Assembly: GCA_003520745.1 (NCBI GenBank) | Contig: DOUE01000015.1 | Span: 1 to 14,792 of the forward strand | DNA: 14,792 nt | Direction of reading: 5' to 3' | Source: Erysipelotrichaceae bacterium | GTDB taxonomy: Bacteria > Bacillota_I > Bacilli_A > Erysipelotrichales > Erysipelotrichaceae | Shown here: one piece after another, positions 6,156-13,803 of the stretch | Layout: every line of letters begins with the position of its first letter | Position numbering within the stretch: position 1 is the stretch's first letter | The notes under the pieces: generated by a model | Seen by the model: only the letters and a program-made list of their open reading frames with translations | Database searches by the model: none | Told to the model about the DNA's origin: nothing | Program-made: the position numbers and the translations under genes

Positions 6156-7067
6156 TTACTTGTCAATATATTCACTAATATCCGACATGCCGAAGAGATC
6201 CATGAACGCTTGGATTTCATCCTTCGCGTCCTTGGCCAAAACGGCTTCCACGTTCATGCGGTCCCAGGCGGTTTTGATGATCGCAGCCGAGGCGATCCCC
6301 AGACGTTGGGCTCCGACTTCTTCCACGGAAGAAACGATCGAATCGGGGTTGGAGTTCATCGAAGCCAGGAATTCCTGGATTTCAATGAAACGCGCCTTGA
6401 CGGAGTTCTTAACCTCTTTCGTCGCATCCTTTTTGATGAACAGTCCGGCTTGCGGGTAGTTGTCCAGCCCGGTGGCCGTTTTCCAGGATTCCTGCACATC
6501 CGCCACGATACTCAGGGTGATCCCCTGCGTCTTGGCTTTCGCGATGGTCGCGCTGAGGGCGGGTTCCGCCATCAATCCGATGTCCATCGCTTTGGTGAGC
6601 AGTTGCAGCTGCACATCGGCGACCGCGTTATAGTAGACTTCGTTACGTACGCTGCCAAGGGAGGATTTCACGGTGTTCCAGATTTTCTGCGGAACCGCCG
6701 CCTGGCCAAACAAAGCCATGTCCCCTGCCTGGTCCAAGGTCGCCCCTTCGTTGGCGACGACATACAGGTTGCCCCAGGTCAATACGCCATAGAGGATGTA
6801 ATCGGAGTTGCCTTTGATAGCCAAGGTCAGTCCGAGGTTGACCGGAGCCACGATCGCGTCGTAGTCCCCTTTCACCAGCTCGGCGCTGATCACATCGGTC
6901 CCGTCGACCACGACGACTTCGTCTTCTGAATTCTCGATCATCAAGGGGATCAGCGCGATCGCAGGGGCGCCCGCGGGGGTGAGGACCTTGAGGTCGGTTA
7001 ATTTCACTTTCGTACAGCCATTCAATAGAAGTAAGCCAACCACTACGGCAGATAAGATTTTCTTCAT
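6156..7067 (-). CDS. ABC transporter solute-binding lipoprotein, NMT1/SsuA-like
   Basis: This is a predicted membrane-anchored substrate-binding protein of 303 residues. A lipoprotein signal peptide runs MKKILSAVVVGLLLLNGC, with lipobox L-N-G-C and lipidated C18. The mature part begins with VLTPAGAPAIALIPLM and later has YDAIVAPVNLG and a GLMAEPAL segment, the pattern of the SsuA/THI5 (NMT1-like) type II periplasmic-binding fold. The ligand is unknown. The start at 7067 is fixed by GGGAG about 6 nt upstream and by the signal peptide; the longer open frame to 7226 crosses the promoter and is not credible. It has its own promoter/palindrome (copy A), and a second copy of that element separates it from its permease gene 97 bp downstream. 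This permits the two genes to be regulated in parallel. Confidence 0.88.
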   Translation of the reverse strand: MKKILSAVVVGLLLLNGCTKVKLTDLKVLTPAGAPAIALIPLMIENSEDEVVVVDGTDVISAELVKGDYDAIVAPVNLGLTLAIKGNSDYILYGVLTWGNLYVVANEGATLDQAGDMALFGQAAVPQKIWNTVKSSLGSVRNEVYYNAVADVQLQLLTKAMDIGLMAEPALSATIAKAKTQGITLSIVADVQESWKTATGLDNYPQAGLFIKKDATKEVKNSVKARFIEIQEFLASMNSNPDSIVSSVEEVGAQRLGIASAAIIKTAWDRMNVEAVLAKDAKDEIQAFMDLFGMSDISEYIDK

Positions 7068-7103
7068 TTGTTGCTCCCTTTTATCGTTAACCGACCCGAA
7101 TAG

Positions 7104-7130
7104 AAAAATGGGTACGAATAACGTACCCAT
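7104..7130 (-). terminator. Possible intrinsic terminator after thrS (overlaps palindrome copy A)
   Basis: On the minus strand, the hairpin ATGGGTACG-N5-CGTACCCAT (9-bp arms) runs into five T residues (7108-7104, the first shared with the stem). It could end thrS transcription. It coincides with the putative operator directly after a -10 box, so its main role is uncertain. Confidence 0.4.
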
Positions 7131-7167
7131 TATAACACTCTCTTTGCGAAATTGTTCACTAACTTTT
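7110..7167 (-). promoter_or_regulatory. Promoter with palindromic putative operator, copy A (before solute-binding protein gene)
   Basis: The -10 box TATAAT is at 7134-7129 and a -35-like TGAACA at 7158-7153, 18 bp apart. The same AAAAGTTAGTGAAC block as in copy B spans 7167-7154. The palindrome GGGTACG-N5-CGTACCC occupies 7128-7110, abutting the -10 box. By hand count 46 of 58 positions match copy B, with the differences confined to the -35/-10 spacer and the palindrome centre. Conserved ends with a drifting middle suggest selection on the protein-binding parts. Confidence 0.75.
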
Positions 7168-7176
7168 TCTAAGCGT

Positions 7177-8916
7177 CTAGAGACTTCTGTTTTTGATTTC
7201 CAACGCCAGTTCGGCGAACGCTTCATCCACCTTCACGGTCCGGCTTTCGTTCTTCCCGTAACGACGGACATTGACTTCGTTGTTGGCGATTTCGCCGTCC
7301 CCGACGACCCATTGGACCGGGATCTTATGCATCTGCGCTTCACGCAGACGATAGCCGAGCTTTTCGTTGCGATCGTCGATTTCGACGCGGATCCCCTCTT
7401 CCATCAAGCGGGTCTTCAAGTTCTCACAGTATTCCAGATGGAATTCGGCGTTGACCGGAAGGATTTTGACTTGGACCGGCGCCAACCATAGGGGGAACGC
7501 CCCGGCGAAGTGTTCGATCAGGATGCCGATGAACCGTTCGACCGATCCGAAGATGACGCGGTGCAGCATGACGGGACGTTTCTTTTCCCCGTCGCGGTCG
7601 ACATAGGTCAGATCGAAACGTTCAGGCAGGTTCATATCCAACTGGATGGTCCCGCACTGCCAGACCCTTCCCAGGGAATCCTGGATATGGAAGTCGAGTT
7701 TGGGTCCGTAGAACGCCCCGTCCCCCGGGTTGATCTTGCATTTCTTCCCTGCCGCCGCACAGGCTTTCTCCAGCGCGGCTTCCGATTTATCCCACACTTC
7801 GATGGAACCGATGTATTTCTCTTCGGGTCGGGTCGAAAGTTCGATGGTATAGCTGAGGTTGAACATCGAATAGACACGGTCGATGAATTGGATCAAGCGG
7901 ACGACTTCGCTCTCGATCTGCTCTTCGGTCATGAAAATATGGGCATCGTCCTGGGTGAAGTTGCGAACTCTGAATAAACCGTTGAGGGCGCCCGAGGCTT
8001 CATGGCGATGGACCAAGCCGAGTTCACCGACGCGCCACGGAAGATCCTTGTAGGAATGGAGCCCGTTTTTATAGACCAACATCCCTCCCGGACAGTTCAT
8101 CGGTTTGATGGCGAACATTTTATCGTCGATTTCGCTGGTGTACATGTTTTCGCGGTAGTTGAACCAGTGACCCGAGACTTCCCACAACTGTTGGTTCAGC
8201 ATGATGGGGGTCTGGACGAAATCATAGCCTTCCTTGGTATGGACTTCATACCAGAAGTTCTCCAAGGTTTTACGCAGAAGCATGCCTTTGGGAAGCCAGA
8301 ACGGAAATCCCGGACCATATTCGCTCATCATGAAGAGATCGAGCTCGCGACCGAGTTTCTTGTGGTCGCGCTTCTTCGCTTCTTCCAACATAAACAAATG
8401 CGCATCGAGGTCGGCCTGGTTTTCGAAACAGATCCCATAGACCCTTTGAAGCATCTTGTTGGAGGCATCGCCTTTCCAATACGCGCCGCTGACTTTCAGC
8501 AGTTTGAAGAACTTGAGTTGTTTGACGGTTTCGACGTGCGGTCCCCGGCAAAGGTCGACGAATTCCCCTTGGCGATAGGCGCTGATAATTACGTCATCGC
8601 CGTCCAATTGTGAGATCAAATCGATCTTGTAGGGATCGTCCGCAAACATTTCGAGGGCTTGCGCCTTGGTGAGTTCCTCGCGGGAAATCCGTTTCCCGTC
8701 CTTGGAGATCTTCTTCATTTCGGCTTCGATCTTGGGGAAGTCTTCTTCGCGTAAGACGTCCTCGCTCAAATCGATGTCATAGTAGAACCCTTCGTTGATG
8801 ACCGGTCCGACCCAGAACATCGCCTTGGGGTAGAGACGTTTGACGGCTTGCGCCATCAGATGTGCGCATGAATGGTTCAATACGTTGAGTTGTTCGTTTT
8901 CTTTAACGTTGATCAT
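7177..8916 (-). CDS. thrS: Threonyl-tRNA synthetase lacking the TGS domain
   Basis: This class II synthetase charges tRNA-Thr. The 579 residues begin almost directly with the editing domain: H15 and H19 of the HxxxH motif in NHSCAHLMAQ, and C123 and H127 in DLCRGPH. The catalytic core has zinc ligands C275 (MNCPGG), H326 and H452, the motif 2 arginine R304 in LVHRHE, and motif 3 around RFIGILIEHFAG (461-472). An anticodon-binding domain follows from about residue 478. Full-length bacterial enzymes such as Bacillus ThrS (about 640 residues) have some 60 more residues at the N terminus forming the TGS domain, absent here. The ATG at 8916 follows AAAAAGGAGAAAAAC. The 63-nt in-frame extension upstream lies in the T-box terminator and is not protein. 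Expression is predicted to respond to uncharged tRNA-Thr. Confidence 0.97.
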   Translation of the reverse strand: MINVKENEQLNVLNHSCAHLMAQAVKRLYPKAMFWVGPVINEGFYYDIDLSEDVLREEDFPKIEAEMKKISKDGKRISREELTKAQALEMFADDPYKIDLISQLDGDDVIISAYRQGEFVDLCRGPHVETVKQLKFFKLLKVSGAYWKGDASNKMLQRVYGICFENQADLDAHLFMLEEAKKRDHKKLGRELDLFMMSEYGPGFPFWLPKGMLLRKTLENFWYEVHTKEGYDFVQTPIMLNQQLWEVSGHWFNYRENMYTSEIDDKMFAIKPMNCPGGMLVYKNGLHSYKDLPWRVGELGLVHRHEASGALNGLFRVRNFTQDDAHIFMTEEQIESEVVRLIQFIDRVYSMFNLSYTIELSTRPEEKYIGSIEVWDKSEAALEKACAAAGKKCKINPGDGAFYGPKLDFHIQDSLGRVWQCGTIQLDMNLPERFDLTYVDRDGEKKRPVMLHRVIFGSVERFIGILIEHFAGAFPLWLAPVQVKILPVNAEFHLEYCENLKTRLMEEGIRVEIDDRNEKLGYRLREAQMHKIPVQWVVGDGEIANNEVNVRRYGKNESRTVKVDEAFAELALEIKNRSL

Positions 8917-8934
8917 GTTTTTCTCCTTTTTGAT

Positions 8935-8968
8935 AAAAAAGACCCTCATCCTGAAAGGACGAGAGTCT
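8935..8968 (-). terminator. T-box intrinsic terminator before thrS
   Basis: The leader RNA can form AGACTCTCGTCC-TTTC-AGGATGAGGGTCT (8968-8940) followed by a run of six U. The 5' arm contains the CC-U bases needed to pair with AAGG of the T-box, so terminator and antiterminator exclude each other. Confidence 0.9.
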
Positions 8969-9141
8969 CGCGGTACCACCTTAATTCACATTGCTGTGCT
9001 CTTGTCGATAACGCCGAATCCGCGGGGCTTTTTCAAAAACCCTACTCCCAGGCGGTAAGTCGGATCGTGGTGTGGAAGCTCGCACCGTCGCTTCCTCTCT
9101 TTGACACCTTGAGATCAACCCATGTCCTGTTCTTTGTAGTT
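8940..9141 (-). promoter_or_regulatory. T-box riboswitch leader for tRNA-Thr, upstream of thrS
   Basis: The canonical T-box block AATTAAGGTGGTACCGCGA lies at 8986-8968, just before the terminator. Stem I is recognisable: the apical hairpin GGAAGC...GCTTCC (9095-9074) encloses the conserved GGTG loop, with AGAGAG on its 5' side and GGTGT/ACACC pairing below. In the hand-folded lower part, an internal loop exposes ACC at 9056-9054 on the 3' strand, flanked by CAGG/CCTG. ACC is a Thr codon, matching the gene. The antiterminator bulge reads UGGU, which would pair with a tRNA ending ACCA. Uncharged tRNA-Thr should favour antitermination. The T-box identity is certain; the exact specifier position depends on a hand fold. 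Confidence 0.92.
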
Positions 9142-9147
9142 AAGTCA

Positions 9148-9176
9148 GTTATACACTTCCTTGGTTTTTTTGTCAA
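9148..9176 (-). promoter_or_regulatory. thrS promoter
   Basis: The promoter is TTGACA (9176-9171), a 17-bp spacer, and TATAAC (9153-9148). The -35 is a perfect sigma-A match. It begins at the base directly after the TAG stop of the aminopeptidase gene. Transcription should start near 9141 and give a leader of about 225 nt. Confidence 0.9.
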
Positions 9177-10412
9177 CTAGAACGCGAAGTTCCCGTCCTT
9201 GAAGACGACGACTTCCTTGCCGTCCTGCGTGATCCCCACGATCGACATGTCGGCGCTGCCGAACATGAAGTCCTGGTGTTCCATCGAATGGTTGCTGCCG
9301 GCGGCGGCCAGTTCTTCTTGACTCATCGACAACCCACCCTTCAGGTTCATCGGATAGGCGCGTCCCAGAGCCAGATGGCAGGATGCGTTTTCATCGAAGA
9401 GCGTATTGAGGAAGAGGATGTTTGCATTGGAAATCGGGGAATCGTGGGAGATCAAAGCGACTTCTCCCAGATACGAAGAGCCTTCGTCGACCGATAACAG
9501 ATTGGACAACGCTTCTTTTTCTTTTGCGGCGTCATAGGCGACGACTTTGCCGTCTTTGAATTCCAGCCAGAAACCGTCGATCAGACGACCTTGGTAGTTG
9601 AGGGGTTTGGTCGCGACGACTTTCCCGTTGACACCGAATTTCAGCGGCATCGTGAAGGTTTCTTCCGTGGGCATGTTGGGGTTGAAATGGACGCCTTGGG
9701 TGTTCTTTTCATCGCCGCCGGCCCAGATGTGGTTCTTTACGAGTTCGACGACCAGATCGGTGCCGAGGCTGTTTTTGAAGTGTAAGGATTTGAAGTTATG
9801 GTCGTTCAACGCCGCGTTATGCGCGCTTAGGCGAGCGTTGTGATCGCGCCATTCCTGTACAGGGTCGTTGTCTTCACGGACACGTACGGCGGTTAAAATC
9901 GCATTCCATAGGGCGTCGACCGCTTCTTCGTCGTTGAGTGCGGGGAAAACCTTCTTCGCCCACGCGACGGTCGGAACCGCGACGATGGACCATTGGGTCT
10001 TGTTCCCCATCATATGCGCCTGCCAGTTCGTCAACGCTTTGCGCGTCGCGATGTTGGCGCGTTGAAGTTTGACCGGATCGACATCGGCCAAAAGGCCCGG
10101 TGTCGGCGACGCGACGCTTAAGAGCGCGGCGCCCTTCTCCATAAAGTAATCGAACTGCGCGACGATCCACGCGGGGACTTCTTCCAACGTTTCAACGTCG
10201 GATTTCAAATAGGTGGTATGGCTGATCGGATCATCGCTCCAACGGACCATGACCGATTTCGCGCCGACTTCATAGGCTTCTTCGACGCACAAACGGATGA
10301 ATTCACGGGTATCGGTCGCCCCTTGGATGACCAGCATTTGTCCCGGTTGGACGTTCGCCCCGACCGAAACGGCCAATCTGGCGTATTTACGTAGACGATT
10401 TTGACTTGGCAT
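9177..10412 (-). CDS. pepS: M29-family (AmpS/PepS-type) metallo-aminopeptidase
   Basis: This cytoplasmic aminopeptidase removes N-terminal residues from peptides using a two-metal site. The 411 residues match the family's usual size of about 410. The N-terminal domain opens with LRKYARLAVSVGANVQPGQ. Expected catalytic and metal residues are in place: E250/E251 in NMPTEETF, E317 in SSYLGEVAL, H346 in CHLALG, Y353 in GRAYP, and H379 and D381 in EHQDFMFG. The start is supported by AGAGGA upstream and an 11-nt gap from the ROK kinase gene, so it is the last gene of the glycolytic operon. Its final codon abuts the thrS promoter. There is no signal peptide. Whether it feeds peptide-derived amino acids into fermentation or handles general turnover cannot be told; substrate preference is not visible. 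Confidence 0.93.
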   Translation of the reverse strand: MPSQNRLRKYARLAVSVGANVQPGQMLVIQGATDTREFIRLCVEEAYEVGAKSVMVRWSDDPISHTTYLKSDVETLEEVPAWIVAQFDYFMEKGAALLSVASPTPGLLADVDPVKLQRANIATRKALTNWQAHMMGNKTQWSIVAVPTVAWAKKVFPALNDEEAVDALWNAILTAVRVREDNDPVQEWRDHNARLSAHNAALNDHNFKSLHFKNSLGTDLVVELVKNHIWAGGDEKNTQGVHFNPNMPTEETFTMPLKFGVNGKVVATKPLNYQGRLIDGFWLEFKDGKVVAYDAAKEKEALSNLLSVDEGSSYLGEVALISHDSPISNANILFLNTLFDENASCHLALGRAYPMNLKGGLSMSQEELAAAGSNHSMEHQDFMFGSADMSIVGITQDGKEVVVFKDGNFAF

Positions 10413-10423
10413 GATTTTTCCTC

Positions 10424-11323
10424 TTACTTTCCGTGGGAGATCGGCAACATCGCCGCTCCGATCAATCCGGGTTCATCCAGCTCGGCGATCGCGAATTCGA
10501 TCGTCTGCATACCGGTGTGGACCATGGATTTGAAATAACCGACCATTTTATCGAAGTAGAGGTCGCGCGATTTGGTGACGCCCCCTCCGATGACAAACAT
10601 ATACGGATCGACCGTATGGGCGATCGCGGAGCACATGGCGGCGAAATCGTAGGCCATTTTGTCGACGATGTCCAACGCGACCGCATTGCCGGCTTTGGCG
10701 AGAGCGAAGACTTCGCCCGCACTCTTGATGTCAGGGTTCAGACGTTCGCGACCGATGCGGATCAACGCGGTGCCGGAGGCTTCGTTTTCGATCGCCCCGA
10801 CATTGAGATGATTGTATTTTTGACGATGGCGGTCGATGATGATGTTGCCGACTTCGCCCGCATGTCCGTTTTTACCGGAGACGACTTTCCCGTCGACGAC
10901 CAAGGCGCCGCCGATGCCCGTACTATGCGTCAGGTAATAGATGACGGGTTGCCCCTTCCCCGCGCCGACCAAGGCTTCGGCCAAACCGGCGACGTTGGCG
11001 TCGTTGTCGACGTAGGTCGGGAGTCCGAATTCGGTTTGTAGGGTCTGCGCGATCGGATAACGGACGAATCCCGGAAGGTTGGTCGCCATGATCATTTCAC
11101 CGCGCAAGGTATCCACCGGACCGGGTACGCCGACACCGATGCCGCTGCACTCTTTCCAGTTTTCGATTTTATGGATGCAGGAAATCAGATTCGTCATGAC
11201 TTTCTCAGGTCCTTCCAAGGCATAGGAAGGGCTTTTCACTTCATTTAAGATCTGTCCGTCCGCCGTGACTTTCGCCACGCGTACGTTGGTTCCGCCTAAA
11301 TCGATCCCGATGTATGTTTTCAT
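10424..11323 (-). CDS. glk: ROK-family sugar kinase, probable glucokinase, without the zinc-binding cysteine motif
   Basis: This 299-residue kinase has the ASKHA fold. The phosphate-binding loop is GIDLGGTNVRVA (6-17), the catalytic aspartate is D108 in YVDNDAN, and the HSTGIGGA (133-140) and IGGGVT (245-250) loops follow. The ROK signature GHAGEVG is present with H154. The zinc motif that normally follows (CxCGxxGCxE) has no cysteine: the segment reads NHLNVGAIENEASG (171-184). It sits 14 nt after pyk and downstream of pfkA, which supports glucose phosphorylation for glycolysis. ROK specificities (glucose, fructose, N-acetylmannosamine, allose) are hard to separate by eye, so glucokinase rests mainly on context. 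A regulator role is unlikely, since there is no helix-turn-helix domain. AAAGGGG upstream supports the start. Confidence 0.85.
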   Translation of the reverse strand: MKTYIGIDLGGTNVRVAKVTADGQILNEVKSPSYALEGPEKVMTNLISCIHKIENWKECSGIGVGVPGPVDTLRGEMIMATNLPGFVRYPIAQTLQTEFGLPTYVDNDANVAGLAEALVGAGKGQPVIYYLTHSTGIGGALVVDGKVVSGKNGHAGEVGNIIIDRHRQKYNHLNVGAIENEASGTALIRIGRERLNPDIKSAGEVFALAKAGNAVALDIVDKMAYDFAAMCSAIAHTVDPYMFVIGGGVTKSRDLYFDKMVGYFKSMVHTGMQTIEFAIAELDEPGLIGAAMLPISHGK

Positions 11324-11337
11324 GGTGTTTTCCCCTT

Positions 11338-12768
11338 TTATTTGACTTCGACGATCTTCATCATGTTGGCGGTGCCTTCACCCGTCGGGTAACCCGCCGT
11401 GATGATGACGAAATCGCCTTCCTTCAAGCCGTTGTCCTTCGCGATGATGCTGGCGAGTTCGTCGTCGTTGGTCATGGCGTTTTGGACATCGGAGAAGATG
11501 GGGATGACCCCCCAGCTGGTTTCCAGTTTACGCTGGACGGATTTGGTGAAGGTGACGGCGAAAATAGGGACGCACGGACGGAATTTCGAAATCCGGCGCG
11601 CGGTGCTTCCGCCTTGGGTGAACGCGATGATGGCTTTGACCTTGTCGAGTTGAAGCGCGGCATCGGCGACGGAAATCCCGATCGCATCCTGCACGGTTTT
11701 ATTGCTGGAACGGATGGCAGCGTCAAGGCGTTCGCGATACGGAAGCAGTTCTTCCATGGCGCGTGCGATGATGTCCATCGTGGTCACGGCTTCGATCGGG
11801 TATTCCCCGGCGGCCGTTTCCCCTGAAAGCATGATGCAGTCGCTGCCGTCCAAGACGGCGTTGGCGACGTCGCTGGCTTCAGCCCGCGTCGGACGCGGAT
11901 TCGCCATCATGGATTCAAGCATATGGGTCGCGGTGATGACCGGCTTCCCGATCTCGTTGGCTTTCTTGATGATGCTCTTCTGATAGATCGGGACCAATTG
12001 GGTGCTGACTTCGACACCCAAGTCGCCACGCGCGACCATGACCCCGTCGGCGACGCTCAGGATGCTTTCAAGGTTGTCGTAGCCTTCCTGGTTTTCGATT
12101 TTCGCGATGATCTGGATTTTCCGCTTGCCTTCATCCAACAGGATCTTGCGGATGGCGGTCACGTCTTCCGCACGGCGTACGAAGGACGCGGCGATGAAGT
12201 CCACGTCTTTGCGGCATCCGAAGCGAAGATCCTGATCATCTTTTTCAGAAATGAACGGCATCGACAGCTTGACGTTGGGGACGTTTACCCCTTTTCTCGT
12301 CTTGATGACGCCCGAATTCTCGACGCGGCAGGTCAGGACGCCGTTTTCAGGGATGTCCGTGACGGTCAAACGCATTTTCCCGTCGTCGATCAATAGGTAG
12401 TTGCCCGGTACGATGTCATCGTACATTTCAGGGCATGTGATGTGGAAGCGTTGGTTGTTGCCCAAAACGACGTCGCGGACGACGTTCACGACGTCCCCCG
12501 TTTTGAAGTGGAGCGCGCCGTTTTCCATTTCACCGCAGCGGATTTCCGGACCTTTGGTATCCAACATGATCCCGAGGTTGTATCCCGCGCGGTCGTTGAT
12601 TTCGCGGACCGTGTCGATCCGTGCGCCCTGTTCTTCGTGGGTGCCGTGGGAAAAGTTGAGACGGACGATGTTCATCCCCGCTTTCGCCAGTTTCTCGACC
12701 ATTTCCGTGCTCTGACTCACCGGACCCAAGGTGCAGATGATCTTCGTTTTTCTAAATTGGTTGTACAT
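11338..12768 (-). CDS. pyk: Pyruvate kinase
   Basis: This enzyme transfers phosphate from phosphoenolpyruvate to ADP, yielding pyruvate and ATP. The 476 residues cover the full A, B and C domains. Key residues visible are R36, N38 and S40 in NIVRLNFSH, the signature IIAKIENQEGYDN with catalytic K223 and metal ligands E225 and D249 (ARGDLG), and T281 in ITATHML. The C-terminal allosteric domain (about 352-476) is complete. There is no PEP-utiliser-like extension of the kind that lengthens Bacillus pyruvate kinase to about 585 residues. The gene starts 22 nt after pfkA with AAGGAG upstream. Pairing with pfkA is common in Gram-positive bacteria and couples the first committed and last steps of glycolysis. 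Confidence 0.98.
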   Translation of the reverse strand: MYNQFRKTKIICTLGPVSQSTEMVEKLAKAGMNIVRLNFSHGTHEEQGARIDTVREINDRAGYNLGIMLDTKGPEIRCGEMENGALHFKTGDVVNVVRDVVLGNNQRFHITCPEMYDDIVPGNYLLIDDGKMRLTVTDIPENGVLTCRVENSGVIKTRKGVNVPNVKLSMPFISEKDDQDLRFGCRKDVDFIAASFVRRAEDVTAIRKILLDEGKRKIQIIAKIENQEGYDNLESILSVADGVMVARGDLGVEVSTQLVPIYQKSIIKKANEIGKPVITATHMLESMMANPRPTRAEASDVANAVLDGSDCIMLSGETAAGEYPIEAVTTMDIIARAMEELLPYRERLDAAIRSSNKTVQDAIGISVADAALQLDKVKAIIAFTQGGSTARRISKFRPCVPIFAVTFTKSVQRKLETSWGVIPIFSDVQNAMTNDDELASIIAKDNGLKEGDFVIITAGYPTGEGTANMMKIVEVK

Positions 12769-12790
12769 GGTTTCTCCTTTTTGTACTGGT

Positions 12791-13753
12791 TTAAACCAAG
12801 CGCTCGTGCAATTCGCTTAAGTGTTTGCGCGATGCTTTGGGCATCGCCAGCGCTTCGTTGATATCGATGGACACGATCTTGTTGTTGATCATGCCGACAC
12901 ACTGACCCCCGATATTGTTTGCCAGAAGCTCCACGGCCTTATCCCCCATCCGTGTCGCCAAAACGCGGTCGAACGCCGTCGGACTGCCGCCGCGCTGCAC
13001 ATGGCCAAGCACGGTCGCCCTTCCCGAAAACTTCGTCGCGTTGCTGATCTTCTGCGCCAACATCTCCACATCCGTGATCTTCTCGCTGATGACGACGATG
13101 GCGTGGTTCTTATGTTTGACTTCTTCGAAATAGCGAAGTTTATTCAAGACTTCGACTTCATCGTAGCCCGTTTCCGGCGTGATGATGATTTCCGCCCCGC
13201 AACTCAAGCCCGAATACAAGGCCAAATCGCCGCAACGGTTCCCCATGACTTCGACCACTGAACAACGGTGATGCGAAGAACTCGTATCGCGCAGTTTGTC
13301 GATGGCTTGGATGACGGTGTTCAACGCGGTGTCGAAACCGATCGTGTATTCCGTGGAAACGATGTCGTTGTCGATGGTTCCCGGTAACCCGATGCAATTG
13401 ATGCCCATGTTGGTCAATGCCATCGCCCCGCGGTAAGAACCGTCGCCGCCGATGACGACAACGGCTTCGACCTCGAATTTCTTCAAATTCTCGATCGCGA
13501 CTTTACGCACCGATTCATCTTTAAATTCAGGCAGACGCGCGGTTCCGATGATGGTGCCCCCGCGGATCATGACGTCGCTGACCGATTTCGTGCTCAGCAA
13601 TTCCATCTTGCCTTCATACATTCCTTTAAACCCGTCGTAGATCCCCACGACTTCGATTCCGCGCGCGATCGCCGATCGGGTCACCGCACGGATGGCGGCG
13701 TTCATTCCGGGGGCGTCTCCGCCCGAAGTCAGAACGCCGATTCTTTTTACCAT
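12791..13753 (-). CDS. pfkA: ATP-dependent 6-phosphofructokinase
   Basis: This enzyme phosphorylates fructose 6-phosphate to fructose 1,6-bisphosphate, the committed step of glycolysis. The 320 residues match the bacterial PfkA length of about 320. Motifs are TSGGDAPGMN (9-18) and GGDGS (102-106), where G105 marks the ATP-dependent rather than the PPi-dependent type. The catalytic loop PGTIDNDI contains D128 and D130. SSSHHRCSVVEVMGNRCGDL (158-177) and HVQRGGSP bind the sugar phosphate. R22 and R26 correspond to the effector-site arginines of the E. coli enzyme, so allosteric control by ADP or PEP is plausible. It is the first gene of the glycolytic operon. Its AGGAGG ribosome site, 8 nt from the ATG, lies in one arm of an inverted repeat that may regulate translation. 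Confidence 0.98.
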   Translation of the reverse strand: MVKRIGVLTSGGDAPGMNAAIRAVTRSAIARGIEVVGIYDGFKGMYEGKMELLSTKSVSDVMIRGGTIIGTARLPEFKDESVRKVAIENLKKFEVEAVVVIGGDGSYRGAMALTNMGINCIGLPGTIDNDIVSTEYTIGFDTALNTVIQAIDKLRDTSSSHHRCSVVEVMGNRCGDLALYSGLSCGAEIIITPETGYDEVEVLNKLRYFEEVKHKNHAIVVISEKITDVEMLAQKISNATKFSGRATVLGHVQRGGSPTAFDRVLATRMGDKAVELLANNIGGQCVGMINNKIVSIDINEALAMPKASRKHLSELHERLV

Positions 13754-13758
13754 AAAAG

Positions 13759-13803
13759 AATCCTCCTGTTGTCCACGGTTATCATACCATTTCCAGGAGG
13801 ATT
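13759..13803 (-). repeat. Inverted repeat that can sequester the pfkA ribosome-binding site
   Basis: The arms AATCCTCCTG (13803-13794) and CAGGAGGATT (13768-13759) are perfectly complementary over 10 bp with a 25-nt loop. The 3' arm contains the pfkA Shine-Dalgarno AGGAGG, and the 5' arm is its exact anti-Shine-Dalgarno. The predicted promoter lies between the arms, so only RNA reading through from dnaI would contain both. Confidence 0.6.

Noticed and set aside
6086..7167. Mobile element or MITE flanking the solute-binding protein gene
   Set aside because: The repeated elements are in direct orientation, contain well-placed -35 and -10 boxes at identical spacing, and have no transposase or target duplication. 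Regulatory duplication explains them better.
13759..13803. Intrinsic terminator after dnaI
   Set aside because: The hairpin loop is 25 nt and only four T residues follow, interrupted by the pfkA start codon region. Ribosome-site sequestration fits the sequence better.
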